This document shows, one piece after another, positions 44,426 through 53,384 of a stretch of 64,000 bases of DNA (the first letter of the stretch is position 1; the number at the start of each line of letters is the position of its first letter). The stretch lies in NCBI RefSeq assembly GCF_014692875.1, contig NZ_CP061171.1:5456001-5520000 (forward strand), given 5' to 3'. The notes beneath the pieces were generated by a model. That model worked only from the letters and a program-made list of their open reading frames with translations. It searched no databases and was not told the origin of the DNA. Both the position numbers and the translations under genes were made by a program. This stretch comes from Pedobacter riviphilus. Its GTDB lineage: Bacteria; Bacteroidota; Bacteroidia; Sphingobacteriales; Sphingobacteriaceae.

Positions 44426-45994
44426 ATGCAACTCTTTTCTTCATTGAAATTTAAAATATCATTAGTTTTATCATTGTTTTTGGGTGTTCACGTGCATGCA
44501 CAGGTGCTCACTTCAAAACAGATCGATAGTGTTGTAGAAAAAACATTAACAACCTTTAATGTCCCTGGAATTGCAGTTTCTGTAATCAAAGACGGTAAAA
44601 TTATCCATTTAAAGGGTTATGGTATCAGCTCCATCAAAACCAATAAAAAAGTTGATGAAAATACCCTTTTTGGCGTGGCATCAAATACAAAGGCTTTTAC
44701 AGCGGCCGCTTTAGGTATGCTGGTTGATGAAAAGAAAATTACATGGGATACAAAAGTTACTGATGTAATTCCGGAGTTTAAGATGTACGATGCCTACGTA
44801 ACCAGTGAATTTACCATCCGCGATCTGCTCACGCACCGTAGCGGTTTAGGTTTAGGTGCGGGCGATTTAATGATCTGGCCAGATTCTTCAACCGTTAATA
44901 AAAAGCAATTGATCCATAACCTGCGTTATTTAAAGCCGGTTTCCTCTTTCCGTACCAAATACGATTACGACAACCTGATGTATATTGTTGCCGGCGATGT
45001 GGTAGCAAGGGTTTCAGGAATTACTTACGAAGATTTTATTGAAAGCAGGATCATTAAACCATTGGGCATGACCAAAACGGCAGCTTCGTGGTACCGCTTA
45101 AAAGACAAATCGAATGTAATTGATGGCCATGCACCTTACCAAGGGAAACTGCTTCCAGTAGGTTTAAGCTTTGGTGAGATTGCCAATGCCGCTGGCGGAA
45201 TTTATTCGAATGTAACCGATATGAGTAAATGGGTAATGGCGATGATTAATGGTGGGAAATACGGTGAAACATTAGAAAAGAAATTATTCAGCCCTGCGGT
45301 AGCAAGAGAACTTTGGACCCCACAGACCATTATTGCAGGTGGTAATCCAGCAGCTTTTAGTAGTTATGGCCTAGGTTGGTTTTTGAGTAATGTAAATGGC
45401 AATTTTCAGGCAACACATACAGGTGGCCTATCAGGAATTGTAACCCAGGTAACGATTATCCCAGAGATAAAATTGGGAATCATTGTATTAACCAATCAGC
45501 AATCTGGAGCTGCTTTTAATGCCATTACCAATTCGATCAAAGATGGTTATCTCGGAATTAAAGGGCAGGATCGGATTAAAACCTATAATGATAACAGGCT
45601 TAAGAACGAAAAACAAGCCGATGAAATCGTGAGCAAAGTTTGGAACGATATTGCAGCCCAAGAAAAATTAGCAACGACTAAGCCTGATGCGAAAAATTAT
45701 TATGGTACTTTCCACGATGCCTGGTTTGGCGATGTAACCGTTAGTGAGGTGAACGGCAAGATGCATTTTCAGGCTAAAAACGCGCCAAAATTAAAAGGCG
45801 ATATGACCTACTTCAAAGGAAATACCTTTATTGTAAAATGGTATGACAGAAGTTTGGATGCCGATGCTTTTGTTAATTTTAGTTTAGATCATAATGCTTT
45901 GGCTGATGGATTTAAAATAAGTGCGATCTCGCCGTTAACTGATTTTAGTTTCGATTTTCAGGACCTGGATTTTAAAAAGACCGAAAAAAAATAA
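44426..45994 (+). CDS. Secreted serine hydrolase (beta-lactamase class C fold) with DUF3471 domain
   Basis: The protein has 522 residues. A signal peptide (ISLVLSLFLGVHVHAQ) precedes the class C fold: SxxK in FGVASNTKAF (Ser86, Lys89), Y-x-N in KYDYDNLMY, and HTGG near 330 as the KTG equivalent. The C-terminal 100 residues (NYYGTFHDAWFGDVTVSEVN) are a DUF3471-type lipocalin-like domain. Such proteins are usually esterases or D-amino peptidases acting on peptidoglycan fragments or lactones. An SGNH hydrolase gene follows after 17 bases, so both hydrolases are likely made together. Confidence 0.9.
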   Translation: MQLFSSLKFKISLVLSLFLGVHVHAQVLTSKQIDSVVEKTLTTFNVPGIAVSVIKDGKIIHLKGYGISSIKTNKKVDENTLFGVASNTKAFTAAALGMLVDEKKITWDTKVTDVIPEFKMYDAYVTSEFTIRDLLTHRSGLGLGAGDLMIWPDSSTVNKKQLIHNLRYLKPVSSFRTKYDYDNLMYIVAGDVVARVSGITYEDFIESRIIKPLGMTKTAASWYRLKDKSNVIDGHAPYQGKLLPVGLSFGEIANAAGGIYSNVTDMSKWVMAMINGGKYGETLEKKLFSPAVARELWTPQTIIAGGNPAAFSSYGLGWFLSNVNGNFQATHTGGLSGIVTQVTIIPEIKLGIIVLTNQQSGAAFNAITNSIKDGYLGIKGQDRIKTYNDNRLKNEKQADEIVSKVWNDIAAQEKLATTKPDAKNYYGTFHDAWFGDVTVSEVNGKMHFQAKNAPKLKGDMTYFKGNTFIVKWYDRSLDADAFVNFSLDHNALADGFKISAISPLTDFSFDFQDLDFKKTEKK

Positions 45995-46011
45995 CCCTAG
46001 CCAAATATACG

Positions 46012-46671
46012 ATGAAGACATTATTTAAAACCAGTATTTTACTAAGCTTTTGCTTAATTGCATTAACATCAATGACATTTAAACCAAAACGGATTATCTT
46101 CTTTGGCGATTCGATTACCCAACAGGGCGTTTCAAAAAACGGATATGTAACCCTGATCAAAAAATCGCTCGATTCTACTAAATATGATGTAATCGGTGCC
46201 GGAATAGGCGGCAACAAGGTTTACGATTTATACCTGCGTTTAGAAGATGATGTGCTGAATAAGAAACCTGATTTAGTGGTGATTTATGTAGGCATTAATG
46301 ATGTTTGGCATAAACAATCTTCTCATACCGGAACTGATTATGATAAATATTTAAAGTTTTATCAGGCTTTGATCAATAAAATTCAGGGTGTGGGCAGTAA
46401 GGTCGTATTGGTTACTCCATCTGTCGTTGGCGAGAAAAAAGATGGTACCAACGAGCTGGATGCCGATTTAAATAAATATGCTGAAGGAATTAGAACATTA
46501 GCTGCAAAAAATAATCTTCCCGTATGCGATTTAAGGAAGGTTTTTGCTGAATATGAGGCGAAAAATAATCCAGAGGATAAAGAAAAAGGCATTTTAACCG
46601 TTGATAGGGTACACTTGAACGAAACTGGTAATAAATTGGTGGCCGATCAGTTATTGCCTTTGGTAAAATAG
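46012..46671 (+). CDS. SGNH/GDSL hydrolase, secreted or surface-bound
   Basis: The protein has 219 residues. Blocks of the SGNH fold: I in IFFGDSITQQG (Ser34), II in GIGGNKVYDL, III in YVGINDVWH, V in DRVHLNETGNK with the Asp and His of the triad. The N-terminal 22 residues form a signal or anchor. The group includes acetylesterases and lipases that act on sugar esters. It is the second gene of a two-gene unit with the serine hydrolase and precedes a dispersed repeat. Confidence 0.9.
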   Translation: MKTLFKTSILLSFCLIALTSMTFKPKRIIFFGDSITQQGVSKNGYVTLIKKSLDSTKYDVIGAGIGGNKVYDLYLRLEDDVLNKKPDLVVIYVGINDVWHKQSSHTGTDYDKYLKFYQALINKIQGVGSKVVLVTPSVVGEKKDGTNELDADLNKYAEGIRTLAAKNNLPVCDLRKVFAEYEAKNNPEDKEKGILTVDRVHLNETGNKLVADQLLPLVK

Positions 46672-46678
46672 TAGATTC

Positions 46679-46772
46679 TAAACCGCAGAGCGTGCAAAGT
46701 ATTCCGCAAAGAACACAAAGAAATTTTTCTCTGTGTTCTTTGTGTTTTTTCTCTGTTATCTTTGTGGTTAAA
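46679..46772. repeat. Dispersed TTAACCGCAAAG-type inverted repeat, copy 3
   Basis: TAAACCGCAGAG (46679-46690) and CTTTGTGGTTAAA (46760-46772) are the degenerate ends. An inner hairpin pairs AAGAACACAAAG with the CTGTGTTCTTTGTG segment near 46731-46744. The right end contains TATCTTTG, a promoter-like word for dnaG. Confidence 0.7.
46757..46764 (+). promoter_or_regulatory. -7 element for dnaG inside a repeat end
   Basis: TATCTTTG fits TAnnTTTG and lies 35 bases before the dnaG ATG. Its last five bases are the CTTTG of the repeat end. Confidence 0.45.
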
Positions 46773-46798
46773 TAAGAAGAGGAAAGAGCTGTGCGTAT

Positions 46799-48778
46799 AT
46801 GATAAACCGCGAAACGATAGATAAGATAATGGATACCGCCCGTATTGAGGAGGTAGTTGGGGATTTTGTGCACTTAAAAAAACGCGGGACCAGTTTAATT
46901 GGTAATTGCCCTTTCCATGGCGAAAAAACACCTTCCTTTCACGTATCTGTAACTAAAGGCATTTATAAATGTTTTGGTTGTGGTAAAGGGGGCGATTCGG
47001 TGCGCTTCATTATGGATCATGAAAAATATTCATATCCGGAGGCACTTAAATTTTTAGCCAATAAGTACAATATAGAGGTTGAAGAAACCGAACTAAACCC
47101 TCAAGATGCCGAAGCACAAAGTGCTAAAGAAAGCCTTTACGTAGTTTCACAATATGCTGCAGCATTTTTTGTAAAACAGCTTTGGGAAACAGATGAAGGC
47201 AAGGGCATCGGCTTAAGTTATTTTAAAGAACGTGGCTTTAGAGAAGACATCCTTAAAAAATTTGAGGTGGGTTATTCTCCGGATGTATGGGATGCGATGA
47301 CGCAAAGTGCAATCAACGCCGGACATAAATTAGAGTTTTTAGAAGCCACCGGATTATCGATCAAAAACGATAACGGCAAAATTTACGACCGCTTTCGTGG
47401 CAGGGTAATGTTTCCGATCCATAACTTTACAGGTCGGATTATTGGTTTTGGCGGTAGAACGCTAAAAACGGATAAAAATGTTCCGAAGTATGTAAACTCA
47501 CCTGAAAGTGAAATTTACCACAAGTCGAATGTGCTATATGGTTTATTCCACGCCAAAAAAGCCATCCGCGATTTAGATAACTGTTACTTGGCCGAAGGTT
47601 ATGCAGATGTGCTTTCGGTGCATCAGGCCGGCATAGAAAACGTAGTGGCCTCTTCGGGTACTTCGTTAACCGTAGAGCAGATTAAACTGATTGGGCGTTT
47701 TACCCAGAATATTACCATTTTATTTGATGGCGATGCTGCGGGGATTAAAGCCTCCCTTCGTGGTCTGGATATGATTTTGGAAGAAGGACTGAATGTAAAA
47801 ATTGTTTCCTTTCCAGATGGTCATGACCCCGATTCTTATATGCACCATGTTGGGGCAGGCGCTTTTAAAACCTATCTCGAGCAGAATAGAAAAGACTTTA
47901 TTTTATACAAAGCAAATATACTGCTTAAAGATGCGGGCAATGATCCGATCAAAAGAGCAGGCATTATCCGAGATATTGTAGAGAGTATTGCTAAAATTCC
48001 CGATCCGATTAAGGCTTCGGTTTTTATCAGAGAGTGTAGTAGCCTGCTCGAAATTGATGAGCACATTTTACTGAGTGAATTAAATAAAATGCGGTCGGCA
48101 AAGCTTAAAAAAAGCTTTGATAACAACCAGAGGGCAAATCCGTCTGCAGCTCCAAAAACCTATTCTCCGAGTCCACCAGAGTCGCTTGGCCCGCCAGATG
48201 ATTTATGGGATGACAGCGTTGGGCCAATGAGTAATGAAGCACCCGTAGAAGAAAATGAGCATCAGGAAAAAGAAATTATAAGATTACTACTAGCTTTTGG
48301 GCACGAGTTTGTAAACTGGGATAAAATTGATGATATGTACATTGGTTCTTTTATTATGCAGAACCTGAGTGATGTAGAATTTGATGATCCACTTTGCAAA
48401 AGAATTATCGATTATTATAAATCAGAGATCGACAACGGCCGATTACCCACGTCGAACCACTTTGTTAAACACGAGGATAGAGATATTGCCGATTTGGCCA
48501 TTACACTTTCAACCTCAGAATATGCGTTAAGCGAAAACTGGCTAAATAAACATCTTATTTATGTTAAGGATGAATCGATGAATTTAAAAGCAACCATTTT
48601 AGGCGGTATTTTTCACCTTAAAAAACGTAAAGTCGAAAAGATATTGATGAACTTGTTGAAAGAAATTAAAGAGGAAAAGAACGAGGATAATCAAATGATT
48701 TTAATGCAGCGTTATGGGGTAATTAAAGGGGTAGAAAGGGAAATTTCAAAGTTCTTAGGCTCAGTGATTGTTAAGTAA
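46799..48778 (+). CDS. dnaG: DNA primase
   Basis: The protein has 659 residues. The CHC2 zinc finger uses Cys37, His40, Cys58 and Cys61 (CPFH and CFGC). The Toprim domain contains LAEGYADVLSVHQAG (about 261) and ILFDGDAAGIKASLRG, with the acidic metal ligands. A Pro/Ser-rich linker near 440 (NPSAAPKTYSPSPPESLGPP) leads to the helicase-binding C-terminal region. The enzyme makes RNA primers at the fork with DnaB. Gene neighbours are unrelated; YraN follows at a distance of 77 bases. Confidence 0.97.
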   Translation: MINRETIDKIMDTARIEEVVGDFVHLKKRGTSLIGNCPFHGEKTPSFHVSVTKGIYKCFGCGKGGDSVRFIMDHEKYSYPEALKFLANKYNIEVEETELNPQDAEAQSAKESLYVVSQYAAAFFVKQLWETDEGKGIGLSYFKERGFREDILKKFEVGYSPDVWDAMTQSAINAGHKLEFLEATGLSIKNDNGKIYDRFRGRVMFPIHNFTGRIIGFGGRTLKTDKNVPKYVNSPESEIYHKSNVLYGLFHAKKAIRDLDNCYLAEGYADVLSVHQAGIENVVASSGTSLTVEQIKLIGRFTQNITILFDGDAAGIKASLRGLDMILEEGLNVKIVSFPDGHDPDSYMHHVGAGAFKTYLEQNRKDFILYKANILLKDAGNDPIKRAGIIRDIVESIAKIPDPIKASVFIRECSSLLEIDEHILLSELNKMRSAKLKKSFDNNQRANPSAAPKTYSPSPPESLGPPDDLWDDSVGPMSNEAPVEENEHQEKEIIRLLLAFGHEFVNWDKIDDMYIGSFIMQNLSDVEFDDPLCKRIIDYYKSEIDNGRLPTSNHFVKHEDRDIADLAITLSTSEYALSENWLNKHLIYVKDESMNLKATILGGIFHLKKRKVEKILMNLLKEIKEEKNEDNQMILMQRYGVIKGVEREISKFLGSVIVK

Positions 48779-48855
48779 CTTTACTCGACTTGAGCTAGAA
48801 AGGCTAAAATGATCATTATAATAAAAACATTAATTAGAACCAGTTTTAATCCTTT

Positions 48856-49221
48856 ATGGCACTTCATAATGATTTAGGTAAAGCAGGAGAAAGTATTGCC
48901 AAACGGTATCTGGAAGACCAAGGATATGAAGTTTTAGATGAAAACTGGACGCATGGTAAGGCCGAGATAGATTTAATCGCTTATAAAAACGGCATTATGG
49001 TTTTTGTAGAGGTTAAATCCCGTAGTTCCATTGCTTTTGGCGAACCAGAAGAATTTGTGCACAAAGCAAAACAAAATCAGATGGAATTGGCAGCTAATGC
49101 CTATATTGAAATAATGAACCATCAAAATGATATTCGTTTTGATATTATTGCCATTACATTTACAAAAAATAAAGATTATAATTTAAACCATATAGAAGAT
49201 GCGTTTTGGCCTGAAGATTAA
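48856..49221 (+). CDS. YraN/UPF0102 family protein (restriction-endonuclease-like fold)
   Basis: The protein has 121 residues. The nuclease-like core is KAEIDLIAYKNGIMVFVEVKSRSS at about 36-59: acidic residues Glu and Asp and the EVK signature match the PD-(D/E)xK fold of the family. No activity has been firmly established; related proteins are Holliday junction resolvase-like. The stop overlaps the start of the next gene by 23 bases. Confidence 0.93.
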   Translation: MALHNDLGKAGESIAKRYLEDQGYEVLDENWTHGKAEIDLIAYKNGIMVFVEVKSRSSIAFGEPEEFVHKAKQNQMELAANAYIEIMNHQNDIRFDIIAITFTKNKDYNLNHIEDAFWPED

Positions 49222-50281
49222 CCCCATTAAAAATTTCATATTTATCGGAATTGCACTTACATTCGTTAGCTCTTGTAAAGACAGTTCTACCACAACTTAC
49301 CGTAGCTTTCTTTCCCCATTAACTGGTCTTAATGTGCCATTGGGAAACGAATTTGATGTTAAAGTGCAGTTTGGCGCTGAACAGAAAGTAGATTCTGTAG
49401 TGTATTTAATTGATACCGTTAAAGTGCTTTCAAAAGCCGATACTGCTGCCATCAAGCTTAAAACAGCAGGTTTGAAATTAGGTAATCACCTGTTAACAGC
49501 CAAAATATTTGGTGCAGGGAAATCAGAAGATCTAACCTCAAATATTAATGTGTTAGCGGCTCAGGCACCCACTGAATATACTTATAAAGTGATTAAGACC
49601 TTGCCCCACGATACTTCTTCGTATGTAGAGGGCTTAGAATACCATGACGGCTTTTTCTATGAAAGTGCTGGCGATTATGGCCATTCGAGCTTGCGTAAGG
49701 TAGATCCATCAACAGGGAAAATTCTTCAGAAAGCAGATTTAGATAAGCAGTATTTTGGCGAAGGTATAACCGTGATCGGAAACAAGATTATTCAGTTAAC
49801 TTATCGAGAAAAAGTAGGCTTTGTTTATGATAAGGCTACTTTCAAGAAATTATCCGAGTTTTCTTATACCACTGGCAGAGAAGGATGGGGTTTGGCTTTT
49901 GATGGAGAGAAAGTATTGAATACCGATGGTTCCAACACGATCTTTTTTCTGAATAAGGATACCTATCAGAAAATTGGATCGATTGATGTTTTTGATAATA
50001 AAGGCCCAATCCAAAACCTGAACGAACTTGAAATTATTGATGGAAAGATTTATGCAAATGTTTACACAACGAATGAAATCATGATCATTAATCCAGAAAC
50101 AGGTGCTGTTGAAAGCAAGATCGATTTATCAGGTTTGTTGCCTGCAGATTACTTTAAAACCCAAGACGCAAAAGACAATAATGTGCTAAATGGCATTGCT
50201 TATGATAAAGCAACTAAAAGACTTTTTGTAGCCGGTAAAAAGTGGCCACATATTTTTCAGATCGAGTTGGTTAAGAAATAA
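49199..50281 (+). CDS. Glutaminyl-peptide cyclotransferase (glutamine cyclotransferase), lipoprotein
   Basis: The protein has 360 residues. The lipobox ALTFVSSCKDSS predicts lipidation at about Cys26. About 100 residues of an Ig-like domain precede a five-bladed propeller of plant-type glutamine cyclotransferase, seen in PHDTSSYVEGLEYHDGFFYE, QYFGEGITVIGNKIIQLTY, EGWGLAFDGEKVLNTDGSN and LNELEIIDGKIYANVY. The enzyme turns N-terminal Gln into pyroglutamate on exported proteins, which stabilises them. The start overlaps yraN by 23 bases, which implies coupled translation. Confidence 0.9.
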   Translation: MRFGLKINPIKNFIFIGIALTFVSSCKDSSTTTYRSFLSPLTGLNVPLGNEFDVKVQFGAEQKVDSVVYLIDTVKVLSKADTAAIKLKTAGLKLGNHLLTAKIFGAGKSEDLTSNINVLAAQAPTEYTYKVIKTLPHDTSSYVEGLEYHDGFFYESAGDYGHSSLRKVDPSTGKILQKADLDKQYFGEGITVIGNKIIQLTYREKVGFVYDKATFKKLSEFSYTTGREGWGLAFDGEKVLNTDGSNTIFFLNKDTYQKIGSIDVFDNKGPIQNLNELEIIDGKIYANVYTTNEIMIINPETGAVESKIDLSGLLPADYFKTQDAKDNNVLNGIAYDKATKRLFVAGKKWPHIFQIELVKK

Positions 50282-50296
50282 TTTAATTATCGATAT

Positions 50297-50363
50297 GTCA
50301 CATTGAGCTTGTCGAAATGCCTTAATATGAGTTAAGTAGGTCCTTCGACAGGCTCAGGATGAC
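50297..50363. repeat. Inverted repeat, (C)GTCA...ATGAC family, copy 5
   Basis: GTCACATTGAGCTTGTCGAAATG (50297-50319) pairs imperfectly with TCCTTCGACAGGCTCAGGATGAC (50341-50363). It lies between converging genes and likely ends both transcripts. Confidence 0.75.
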
Positions 50364-50369
50364 AAACTT

Positions 50370-50900
50370 CTAATCCTGTTTCTTCGGCTCGTCTAAATAA
50401 CCGTTAAAAATGATGGGTTGTTTATTTACACTACTAGCCGTTAAAGATGCATAACCATTGGTCGAGATATTAATGGTAAACCGGTAGTTTTCTCTTTTTA
50501 CATCCTTTGTATTAATCTGGATAGTATAAACACCTTTTTTATTTTTCGATTCTGTGTAGGTAAAATCTTTTGAGGTAAATTTAATGCCACCCTGAGTAGG
50601 ATCCATTGGTGCTTGGAAAGACCTTCCATAATAAGGCAGATAAGCAACAATACTGTCTTTGGTAACCTTTACATCATATTGCGATCCCGTTAGGTTTATT
50701 GTAGAGCCTCCCTGGCCGCCCGGCATCATCGCTAATACTCGGTTAATATCATTGTTCGACATCGGCATAGCTGAGTTGGCAACAAAAGTATAATTTTTAT
50801 CCGCTACAATTTTTACTGTAGTTTCTTTATTGGTTTGGGCAAAAGATTGAAATCCGAGCGAAAGAAATGCAAGGCTCAATATTAAATTTAAACGTTTCAT
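50370..50900 (-). CDS. DUF4251 domain protein, secreted
   Basis: The protein has 176 residues with a signal peptide (LILSLAFLSLGFQSFAQ). DUF4251 features: IVADKNYTFVANSAMPMSNN at about 30, SQYDVKVTKDSIVAYLPYYG near 68 and FTSKDFTYTESKNKKGVYTI. The family is a small beta-rich periplasmic domain common in Bacteroidetes, with no known role. It lies 97 bases after another secreted protein gene on the same strand. Confidence 0.85.
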   Translation of the reverse strand: MKRLNLILSLAFLSLGFQSFAQTNKETTVKIVADKNYTFVANSAMPMSNNDINRVLAMMPGGQGGSTINLTGSQYDVKVTKDSIVAYLPYYGRSFQAPMDPTQGGIKFTSKDFTYTESKNKKGVYTIQINTKDVKRENYRFTINISTNGYASLTASSVNKQPIIFNGYLDEPKKQD

Positions 50901-50997
50901 AATGTGTGTTTTAAATGTGTAACAATTTAAAGATGCACAGACTTGAAAGATTCCATAATGGTGCCAAAAAATGGAAGGTAGTGTAAATTTAACGATT

Positions 50998-51630
50998 TTA
51001 GTTTTTATATAAAGGATTTACCTTTTCAGAATAACTCGATTTGTATAACGGGTTGCTCTTTTCCGTTGCAGAAGCTCCCATTGCTGTGAATTTATAGGTG
51101 CCTACAGGAAGATTGTTGAGTTCGATTTCGCCATTTTCGTTCGTAATTAAAGTAATTAAATTGCCCCCGGGATTTTTGCCGCCTTTAACTATTATCCCGC
51201 CAATTGGTGATCCCGCCACCCGTGATTTAGGATTGGTAGAAGGTACTAAAATGATAAATTTATAATTCCCTGCACTGGCATTGTTAAACTCTATTTCCCC
51301 GTTTTGGTTGGTTACTAGTGTAATTGTGTTGTCTCCAGGGTTTTTAGCGCCTTTTACTACAATTCCACCAATAGGTTGTCCGGCAACAAAACTTACCTCT
51401 CCCGTGGTCACATCCAGTTTGCCTTTAATGGATTTCATAATACAAGGGAAATGGGATTCGGGATAATTTAGTTTACAATAATCACAATAATGCCCTTCGG
51501 GTGCCTGAGTTCTTAATTGTTGTGTACTTGTTTCTTTAGTTTCTGTTGATGTACTGCTTCTTTTAACCTGAGCAAGAATGGTAAATGAAATACATAGTAG
51601 AAATACCGCTATAAAAGCCTGTTTTTTCAT
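50998..51630 (-). CDS. Secreted protein with two tandem carboxypeptidase-regulatory-like repeats
   Basis: The protein has 210 residues with a signal peptide (FIAVFLLCISFTILAQ). A Cys-rich segment CDYCKLNYPESHFPC (about 47-61) could bind a metal. Then two near-identical units follow: AGQPIGGIVVKGAKNPGDNT and AGSPIGGIIVKGGKNPGGNL, each continuing ITL-TN-NGEIE-NN----G-YKF. The pattern G-x-I-E/D...G-x-Y-x-F is that of prealbumin-like carboxypeptidase regulatory domains. The C-terminus has two more short units SNPLYKSSYSEKVNPLYKN. Its function is unknown; the two halves probably arose by internal duplication. Confidence 0.75.
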   Translation of the reverse strand: MKKQAFIAVFLLCISFTILAQVKRSSTSTETKETSTQQLRTQAPEGHYCDYCKLNYPESHFPCIMKSIKGKLDVTTGEVSFVAGQPIGGIVVKGAKNPGDNTITLVTNQNGEIEFNNASAGNYKFIILVPSTNPKSRVAGSPIGGIIVKGGKNPGGNLITLITNENGEIELNNLPVGTYKFTAMGASATEKSNPLYKSSYSEKVNPLYKN

Positions 51631-51720
51631 AATATTTGATTAGTCAATATAAAATTAATCAAAAAATATGGCTCTTGCTAGTTTTTGAATGAGGAGTGGG
51701 GCAATAGATTGTGTTTCTGA

Positions 51721-52665
51721 TTATTTCTTTTTAGATGCCTTGGCAAAAGGATTAAAGGCCAGGGCAAGGTTAACCCAAAAATCGAGCTCATCGTTTCGGC
51801 CTAAAACATCTTCTGATACCGAGATGTACCCCTTCATTGGTCTGCCACCCATAACCATCTGCTGCCAGCCATCTTTATCGGATAAATTTTCTAAAGTATT
51901 GGGGTCGAGCCTTACCATCATGCTATTTTTGGAGACACCAAGGCACATTTTACCGTTAACCATAAAAACAAGTCCGCTGAACATTTCTTTTTCCTCTACA
52001 TCTTGTATATGCATTAAACGTTCGGCAACGCGAAGGGCTAGGGTTTCGTTATAAGCTCTCATAATTAATCCGTATGGTCTATGGTCTATTGATACAAATT
52101 TGATTCCTTTTGATGTGAAGAAATTTTTGAGGATACTGAACTTTTCAGTGCAGTTTTCTCCAACTTTTATTTTTTCTGAACTAAATTTCATGCGTAGGCA
52201 ATCGAAGCAGATTTCGATATAAGAGATTACTTTTCTCTGATTGTTAAAGAATAAGATGGCATTGTGGGGGTCATAGCAGGACATTCTGTCTTCAATCACT
52301 CCATACTTTTTAGATCTATAACCATAATTAAAAAGTAAATCTGTCAGTTTATTAATGTCTGCTTTAGATAATCTGATTTCCTCCTTTACCATTCCGGTAT
52401 CTAAAATTCCTTTTTTAATTGGCAGATGGCTTGAAAATTCAGATACTGTATCTTGAAAAGATATTAAAGAAATGAATACTGTCTGGTTAAAAGGATAAAG
52501 TAGTTGCCTTTGGGAAGGACTATATTTATCTCTGTGTACACATTTAGAATTGTACACCATTAACTTTGATTCCTCCTCTATTGAAAGATTTTTTAGGGGA
52601 CCAAACTGCGCAATCACCGAATGACTGATAAATAACATCCATATTACGTTGAGAAATCTGAGCAT
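51721..52665 (-). CDS. Fusion of a secreted hypothetical protein to a TfoX N-terminal domain
   Basis: One frame of 314 residues. The first 200 look like a stand-alone secreted protein (signal FLNVIWMLFISHSVIAQ; cysteines at CVHRDKYSPSQR and CFDCLRMKF) that I do not recognise. From the internal ATG at 52062 the last 113 residues match a TfoX N-terminal domain protein (MRAYNETLALRVAERLMHIQ, EKEMFSGLVFMVNGKMCLGV, GGRPMKGYISVSED, then FWVNLALAFNPFAKASKKK), which is normally a complete cytosolic protein of that size. The junction holds the direct repeat ATAGACCATAGACCAT, typical of intergenic DNA. So this is perhaps two genes that a small lesion has fused. Confidence 0.7.
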   Translation of the reverse strand: MLRFLNVIWMLFISHSVIAQFGPLKNLSIEEESKLMVYNSKCVHRDKYSPSQRQLLYPFNQTVFISLISFQDTVSEFSSHLPIKKGILDTGMVKEEIRLSKADINKLTDLLFNYGYRSKKYGVIEDRMSCYDPHNAILFFNNQRKVISYIEICFDCLRMKFSSEKIKVGENCTEKFSILKNFFTSKGIKFVSIDHRPYGLIMRAYNETLALRVAERLMHIQDVEEKEMFSGLVFMVNGKMCLGVSKNSMMVRLDPNTLENLSDKDGWQQMVMGGRPMKGYISVSEDVLGRNDELDFWVNLALAFNPFAKASKKK

Positions 52666-52742
52666 ATAGTAAGATAGGGTAATGCAGGCTTAATTAAAAC
52701 AATTTAATCTTTTAACCTTCCTTTCGCAAATAATAAATTAAT

Positions 52743-52750
52743 TAAATTTG
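52743..52750 (+). promoter_or_regulatory. -7 element immediately before rnhB
   Basis: TAAATTTG fits TAnnTTTG and ends 4 bases before the ATG at 52755. If used, the transcript would be leaderless or begin inside the first codons. Confidence 0.4.
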
Positions 52751-52754
52751 CAAC

Positions 52755-53363
52755 ATGTTGTTAAACTGTTATCAGGAAGAATTATTAGAGGCCGGATGTG
52801 ATGAAGCTGGAAGAGGTTGCCTTGCAGGACCTGTTTTTGCCGCAGCGGTAATATTGCCAAAAGGATTTGTGTTAGAAGGATTAAATGATTCTAAGCAATT
52901 ATCACATGAGCAAAGGGCTTTGTTAAGGCCAATTATCGAAAAAGAAGCCTTGGCCTGGGCCGTAGCTTCTTGTGATCATGAAGAGATAGACCGGATCAAT
53001 ATTTTAAATGCGTCATTTCTGGCCATGCATAGGGCAATCGAAAAATTACATACCCAGCCGCAATATTTGGTAATTGATGGCAATCGCTTCAAAACCTATC
53101 CGCAGATTCCACATAGTTGTATTATTAAAGGCGATGGTAAATATTTAAATATCGCTGCAGCATCTATATTGGCCAAAACCCACCGCGATGAATATATGAC
53201 GAACCTGCATGTCGATTTTCCGCATTATAATTGGCAGCAAAATAAAGGATACCCAACAATTGCGCACCGTAAGGCTGTAATTGAAATCGGTTTATCGCCG
53301 TTTCACCGCAAAACTTTTAATGTGAGCGACCCTCAGTTAGAACTGTTTTCAAAAAACACCTAA
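52755..53363 (+). CDS. rnhB: Ribonuclease HII
   Basis: The protein has 202 residues. The active-site motif [13 protein letters not shown] holds Asp16 and Glu17; further acidic residues are the Asp in LVIDGNRF (about 112) and the Asp in KTHRDEYM. The helix end [23 protein letters not shown] is the family's C-terminal mark. The enzyme removes misincorporated ribonucleotides and RNA from DNA. A glycosyltransferase gene follows after 21 bases. Confidence 0.96.
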   Translation: MLLNCYQEELLEAGCDEAGRGCLAGPVFAAAVILPKGFVLEGLNDSKQLSHEQRALLRPIIEKEALAWAVASCDHEEIDRINILNASFLAMHRAIEKLHTQPQYLVIDGNRFKTYPQIPHSCIIKGDGKYLNIAAASILAKTHRDEYMTNLHVDFPHYNWQQNKGYPTIAHRKAVIEIGLSPFHRKTFNVSDPQLELFSKNT

Positions 53364-53384
53364 AATTTCGTATTTTACAACATT

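Noticed and set aside
46490..46931. Overlapping frames on the minus strand between the SGNH gene and dnaG
   Set aside because: They lie across the repeat and the start of dnaG, have no family signature, and read as shadows of the repeat and coding bases.
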